Assembly (NCBI RefSeq): GCF_041260155.1
Contig: NC_091933.1
Coordinates: 31,427,933-31,491,932, forward strand
Origin: Ptychodera flava
Lineage: Eukaryota; Hemichordata; Enteropneusta; Ptychoderidae
Direction of reading: 5' to 3'
Length of the DNA: 64,000 bases
Shown piece by piece: positions 59,756 to 64,000 of this stretch. The notes under the pieces were generated by a model. That model was not told where the DNA came from. It saw only the letters and a list, made by a program, of their open reading frames with translations, and did no database searches. The stretch's first letter is position 1; the number at the start of each line of letters is the position of its first letter. The position numbers were made by a program, and so were the translations under genes.

Positions 59756-61147
59756 AACTAATGAGAAAAATCACTCACCTACATTTGATTGTCTCTGCAT
59801 TGGCTTGAAAAAAAACCCGTGTACGACTTGAACCCTCTCTACCAACTTAACTAACGAGTCAGATCAAGTGGTTTTGACCTGCGCTGTCCTATTTGCCTTT
59901 TTTTTTCCCGAACGAGACCTCAGATTTACAGTGATTATTCTCCCGAAGGAGTTGTTTTAAGGAACGTAAATATGTAACTAGAAACGTGTTTGTCATATGA
60001 CTGGTTACCCAGTGTTGTGTGGCGTGGAAATGTGTAGTTTTATATACCAAGATGTGAAAGATTGTCAAATATACACGTTAGTCATTGGCCAATGTGAAAA
60101 TTCTGAATAACCGTTCTACGGGTGTTATATGATTGTATCTGCAATTTGCATAACTAATTTCATCTACTTTGCTAAATTCGATCCAGCTCTCTAGTTTTAT
60201 TAATTTTGTGATTCAGAAGTTGATCCAGATCGCTATCTCTATAGTTCGTTAAATATGCATTTGAGTAATGCCATTCTCATTAAATTGCTGCATGATCTTA
60301 AAGCGTGTCGTATATTTTTCTTTGATCAACTTCGACACCAAGATTCATAAGTTATGATGATGTAATTCTGAGAATATCTAATATCTGAGCAATTTATCAG
60401 GCAAAGTGGCACTGCCATGAGCACCGAAACTAGGCAGTTTTTACCATCACCAGGCGAAACCTATGTACACAATATGATTCTTACCGAGTGACGTGTGCTT
60501 TAGATATCGTTCCTGCACACAGATACCAAAGACAGGCAGATGCAGGTACGACAATTGCTCATGTTTGCACTGGTATGCATAGCATCATCATCATTCTCCT
60601 TTGTGTGTTTATAATTTAGCTTCATGACATGACCTGGATATCTTTCTAGATCTCATTGACTTCTATGGTGGCAAAATTTGCAGCAAATGTAGGTAACCTC
60701 ATTATCATACACACGTACTCTGCCTAATCAGTTTCAGCCATATAAAGGTTTTTAACGCGTGTAAAAATGTTACGTCAACCTCATTAGCCGTTTTGTATAT
60801 CAATGACATAGGAAGACAGACGACAGAGAAACAAACGAAAATACACTGCTTCGACATAAGCTCATGTGTGTTTCTAAAAGGAGTATTACAATGAATCCAA
60901 TCTAACATCCCCCGCATATTCAGCCGCCAATGTTATGCAAACGCTGCAATTGATGCACGCCAACGCTATTTGGAAAGTTTATGCCGTAAGCCTCGCATTC
61001 AAAACCAATCGAGGTAAAGCTTATTCCAAATTCAGCTCCAGCGACTTAAAATGTCACGTTATTGTGTGTAAATCCATTGTTTTGCTCACAGGTTGCTCTT
61101 TCTTACAGGCCGTACTACGTCCTTCAAGCCAGAATGTTGGCAAGTAG
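59756..61147. repeat. Segmental duplication, second copy, part 2
   Basis: Collinear with 39670-41011, including the decayed tRNA-like remnant at 59812-59868 (minus strand). No gene. Confidence 0.8.
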
Positions 61148-62160
61148 CCGTGGTCACAAAATCCCTACTTGTGTTTGGTCATTGTTTTGAAATAGTTTAC
61201 GTGTACGGTTGTGGCTAAGATCCCGCAACCAATGTCTGGGATATGTACGGCCCTATAAGCAGTTAGAGCTCGCTGAATTATGTACCGAAGACAAACCACT
61301 CGAAACGGTGAAATGAGTGCACATCAAACCAACTGCGATAGAGAAGGTCTGCATTAGTATACTAACACAGGTATTCTAAAAGGCCGGTAATGCTGACGTT
61401 TGATGATTTTTTCGTTATATTGATCTTAAATGCCAATCACATATGTATCTACACATGATAAATTCATTGTTATTTGTTCACATTTGAATTCTAGTCCAGA
61501 TCAGAATTCATTAATCAACAATATAAACATGCTTTGGGAGTATGGTTAACATTCAAAGTAAACAAAAGTGAAAAAAATCATCAAAAGTTAGCTTTACTAG
61601 CCATTTATTGTAAATAGCATTAAAATGCAAATGCCTCGTACGCTCACCAGTCGCCAATTATATGCAAAAACCCGGTGAATTGACAACACCCATTCTTACT
61701 GCATGGTAAATTATACGCCAGCGATATGCGCCTTGTTATTAACACAAATCAATATGAAAGGTTGTCCTTACTTGACAAGTTGAAAATAGCACATGTTCGC
61801 GGCTGAGTCCATCGCTACACGTAAAACAGTGTGGGCCTCTTCACTGACCATGCCCCGGCCACGCAAGAGGCTAAGTAGTCTAGCAACGGTAACATTCACT
61901 GTCATCGAGAACTAATTACTGAATCGACACGTTCGACACTTCATTAAACATACAAGAATTGTTCGTGTCGCACTGGGGTAGATACTAGAGATTTCTTTGA
62001 GTTATATTTTTTCAATAAATTCAGAGAGAAATGTTGTGATCAAATTGAATTTAGGTTTTGAATCCGGATTTGAGTATTTAATCGTTGTCACACGATGATA
62101 TGTTGAGCTCTTTTCTAATTGCTCTCTGACTGGAACCACATAAATGCATGGTTGGCATGA
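61148..62160. repeat. Segmental duplication, second copy, part 3, with ghost receptor locus
   Basis: Collinear with 45565-46620. It carries the same promoter-like block (61741-61840, GCACATGTTC in place of the E-box) and intron-like block (62020-62110) without an LRR exon. It joins directly to 61147, so it is the empty site for insertion block 1. Confidence 0.7.
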
Positions 62161-62329
62161 TGTGTAGTGCCATGTGACAGAGTACGCAATCTTACGAAAA
62201 CTGTACTTTCTTGTACAGTATGCATACCTTTGAATTAGAAATATGTAAACTTGTGATTAGAACGGATACCAACGCGTCCCTTAGTTATGTTGTTGTCTAG
62301 TGAAAAGTCAAGAGATATAAGCTATATGT
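62161..62329. other. Segment specific to the second copy
   Basis: About 170 bp without a match in the first copy, at the place where that copy carries 46661-52292. I see nothing recognisable. Confidence 0.4.
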
Positions 62330-63185
62330 TTTTCTGTCCACACCTGCGTGGAATTCCCATTACTCACTAGAAATGTGCAGTTCAACTGTTTTCATAATGA
62401 AAGCGGTGGAGATCAGAAGGCTGCATGCCATCTAACAGCTTCTGTTAACCAGTTGTGTAAAAGCAGGGGAGGCATAAAGTGCAATGAAGTAAAATGAATA
62501 TTGTGGAAAGCTAAAAACGTCTGATTGAAGAAGTTCAAATTAAATGGTTTTTATGTTTGTTCGAGACCATATGACAATAGCAGTATCGATACTGTGCTAT
62601 CCGTGGACCATTGATATGTAATGCAGTTATCTACCATACTTTCATTAACCATCAGACAATCTGATCAGCCATGGTAACTGTAACGCCCAGTGAAAGACCG
62701 CTTGATTCAATACTTTTTCTTATCAAATGCAAAGTATGTGACCAGTAATATCTAAGCTAGATGAAATTCATTGAATGGCAAGAGAGACTTTGCAATGTAC
62801 ACGATACGCAAGATTTCTGTTAAAATGTAAAATTCGGTAGTGTCTGAACTGAACTGAAATATTGGAACATTCTGAATATTTAAATTAAGTTATCTCGGAT
62901 CAGGGTGGACTGACTGTAAATAATACCATAACGAAGTTAGGTGTGCGGTTTACGTACAACGGCTTGTTAACAGCTTTACAACTGATATTCTCGTGACACC
63001 TTCCCGCGAGAAATTCAATGCAAACATAACATAATTAATATAATTTACAAATAGTTTAACAGTAGTTGCCATCATCATCATCTCGGAAAATTATCCTCTG
63101 AATGGAGAAATTTCCTTCATCTGAATTGCACTACCCTTCCATGTGACTTCAAGTTGAATGCATGTATGACGAGCAGACGACCTTA
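62330..63185. repeat. Segmental duplication, second copy, part 4
   Basis: Very similar to 52293-53160. It breaks off after CCTTA, where the first copy continues into the promoter of LRR exon F. Confidence 0.85.
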
Positions 63186-64000
63186 AGGGGAAGTTAAATC
63201 GTAACTGAGTCATGCCACCTCGAAGATATCCCAGAATTCACCACTTCATCTTCGATTAAAACATGGCGGCCATCTAGCGATACAGCGGTAAAGACGCTAA
63301 ATTTTCAAACTAATGTTAAGTGCCACTATGTATTTTCTAGTAAACTCATTTTCACGCCAACGACGTTTTATTGCCTGATGTACAAGGCAGTGGCATTCTT
63401 TACGAATTTTCATTAGTTCTATACGCATGAATTTTTGGATCGAAAAATGATGCTTTGTAAAGTTTGGTCAAACATCCAATGCATTCATTTTTCTCGGACT
63501 TGTTAGATGAAAGTCGTATGGTCAACCCAGTCAATGTAGTATCATTCAACTCTTAATGGTTCGAAACGTGTCAAACTGTAAGGCGGCCCCTATCGACCCC
63601 TTGCGTTTTCACGTAATGGGGTTTTCTTTCTGCCTACTTTTAGCGATTTTTCTAAAATGTGGACGCCTTATGTAAACATAGCCAGGCCTGCAGCTTGGGG
63701 CCGGGGCAGCAGGAAACTTGACCCCTGTCCGTTTCGACTCAAGTAGTTCACACCCTCTTGTCGTTGGTTGTGGTCAGATCCATCCCGGTGCCTTAGTCAC
63801 TTCGACCTCAGTCACTTTTCATGTTTCCTGACAACGTTTTACTGAGTACGTTATGCAACTTTTTTTCTGTGAGAAAAACTGCTTGCTTCGCTACAACAAT
63901 CTGATACTTGTGGGAGGCCTGGGGGTACCCCCGGCCCATCGTCATTTACTGACTAGGGAACGTGTGTCACTGAAGTGGGGAAGGATAAGCATGTCATTCA
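63186..64000. other. Unassigned right edge
   Basis: Starts AGGGGAAGTTAAATCG right after the duplication breakpoint, possibly the end of an insertion into a TTAA-like site. No gene, repeat pair or receptor sequence is recognised before the window ends. Confidence 0.3.

Overview
This window is animal nuclear DNA. The genes are spliced with GT-AG introns, the coding part is a tandem family of Toll-like-receptor-type genes (leucine-rich-repeat ectodomain, transmembrane helix, cytoplasmic TIR domain), and the rest is AT-rich, full of (TA)n tracts, a CR1/L2-type LINE end and terminal-inverted-repeat (TIR-bounded) DNA elements. An invertebrate such as a lancelet or another marine animal with an expanded TLR repertoire would fit, but I cannot name the species. 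No rRNA gene, intact tRNA gene, CRISPR array or prokaryotic operon is visible. To avoid confusion, 'TIR exon' below means the Toll/IL-1 receptor domain exon and 'inverted-repeat element' means a transposon-like unit.

All genes are on the + strand. There are six LRR exons: A 1070-2056, B 10830-11812, C 15670-16652, D 28192-29200, E 35400-36397, F 53809-54738. There are four TIR exons, each exactly 526 nt: a 4800-5325, b 18490-19015, c 38203-38728, d 55700-56225. The order is A-a, B-C-b, D-E-c, F-d. LRR exons A to E end in the same phase-2 donor after the codons for W-R-I, and every TIR exon starts at a matching acceptor, so B, C and E give open readings of 502, 502 and 507 residues when joined to the next TIR exon. 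A, B and D are one ectodomain type (type I), C and E a second (type II), F a third, more divergent one. A, D and F lose the membrane helix, by frameshift in A and D and by an early stop in F, all at the same point just after the LRR C-terminal cap.

The most interesting system is the layout of two different receptor exons per signalling exon (B and C for b; D and E for c). Each LRR exon has its own E-box (GTCACGTGAC-like) 160-190 bp before the ATG, so each probably has its own promoter, and the TIR exon would be shared by alternative first exons. The TIR exons and the LRR cap are nearly identical between copies while the outer LRRs differ, which suggests gene conversion. All four TIR domains carry Val in place of the conserved BB-loop Pro.

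The cluster grew by segmental duplication. 14.6-19 kb matches 34.6-38.7 kb, and 38.7-53.2 kb matches 56.2-63.2 kb. The second pair differs by insertions: 41.0-45.6 kb and 46.7-52.3 kb are filled in the first copy only, while a LINE (57.1-57.8 kb) and a (TA)n-flanked block (57.9-59.8 kb) are in the second only. A further 6.3-kb inverted-repeat element (21.5-27.7 kb) lies between TIR exon b and LRR exon D. Two ghost loci (46.2-46.6 and 61.7-62.15 kb) keep receptor-like upstream and intron sequence but no LRR exon. The array probably continues to the right of the window.
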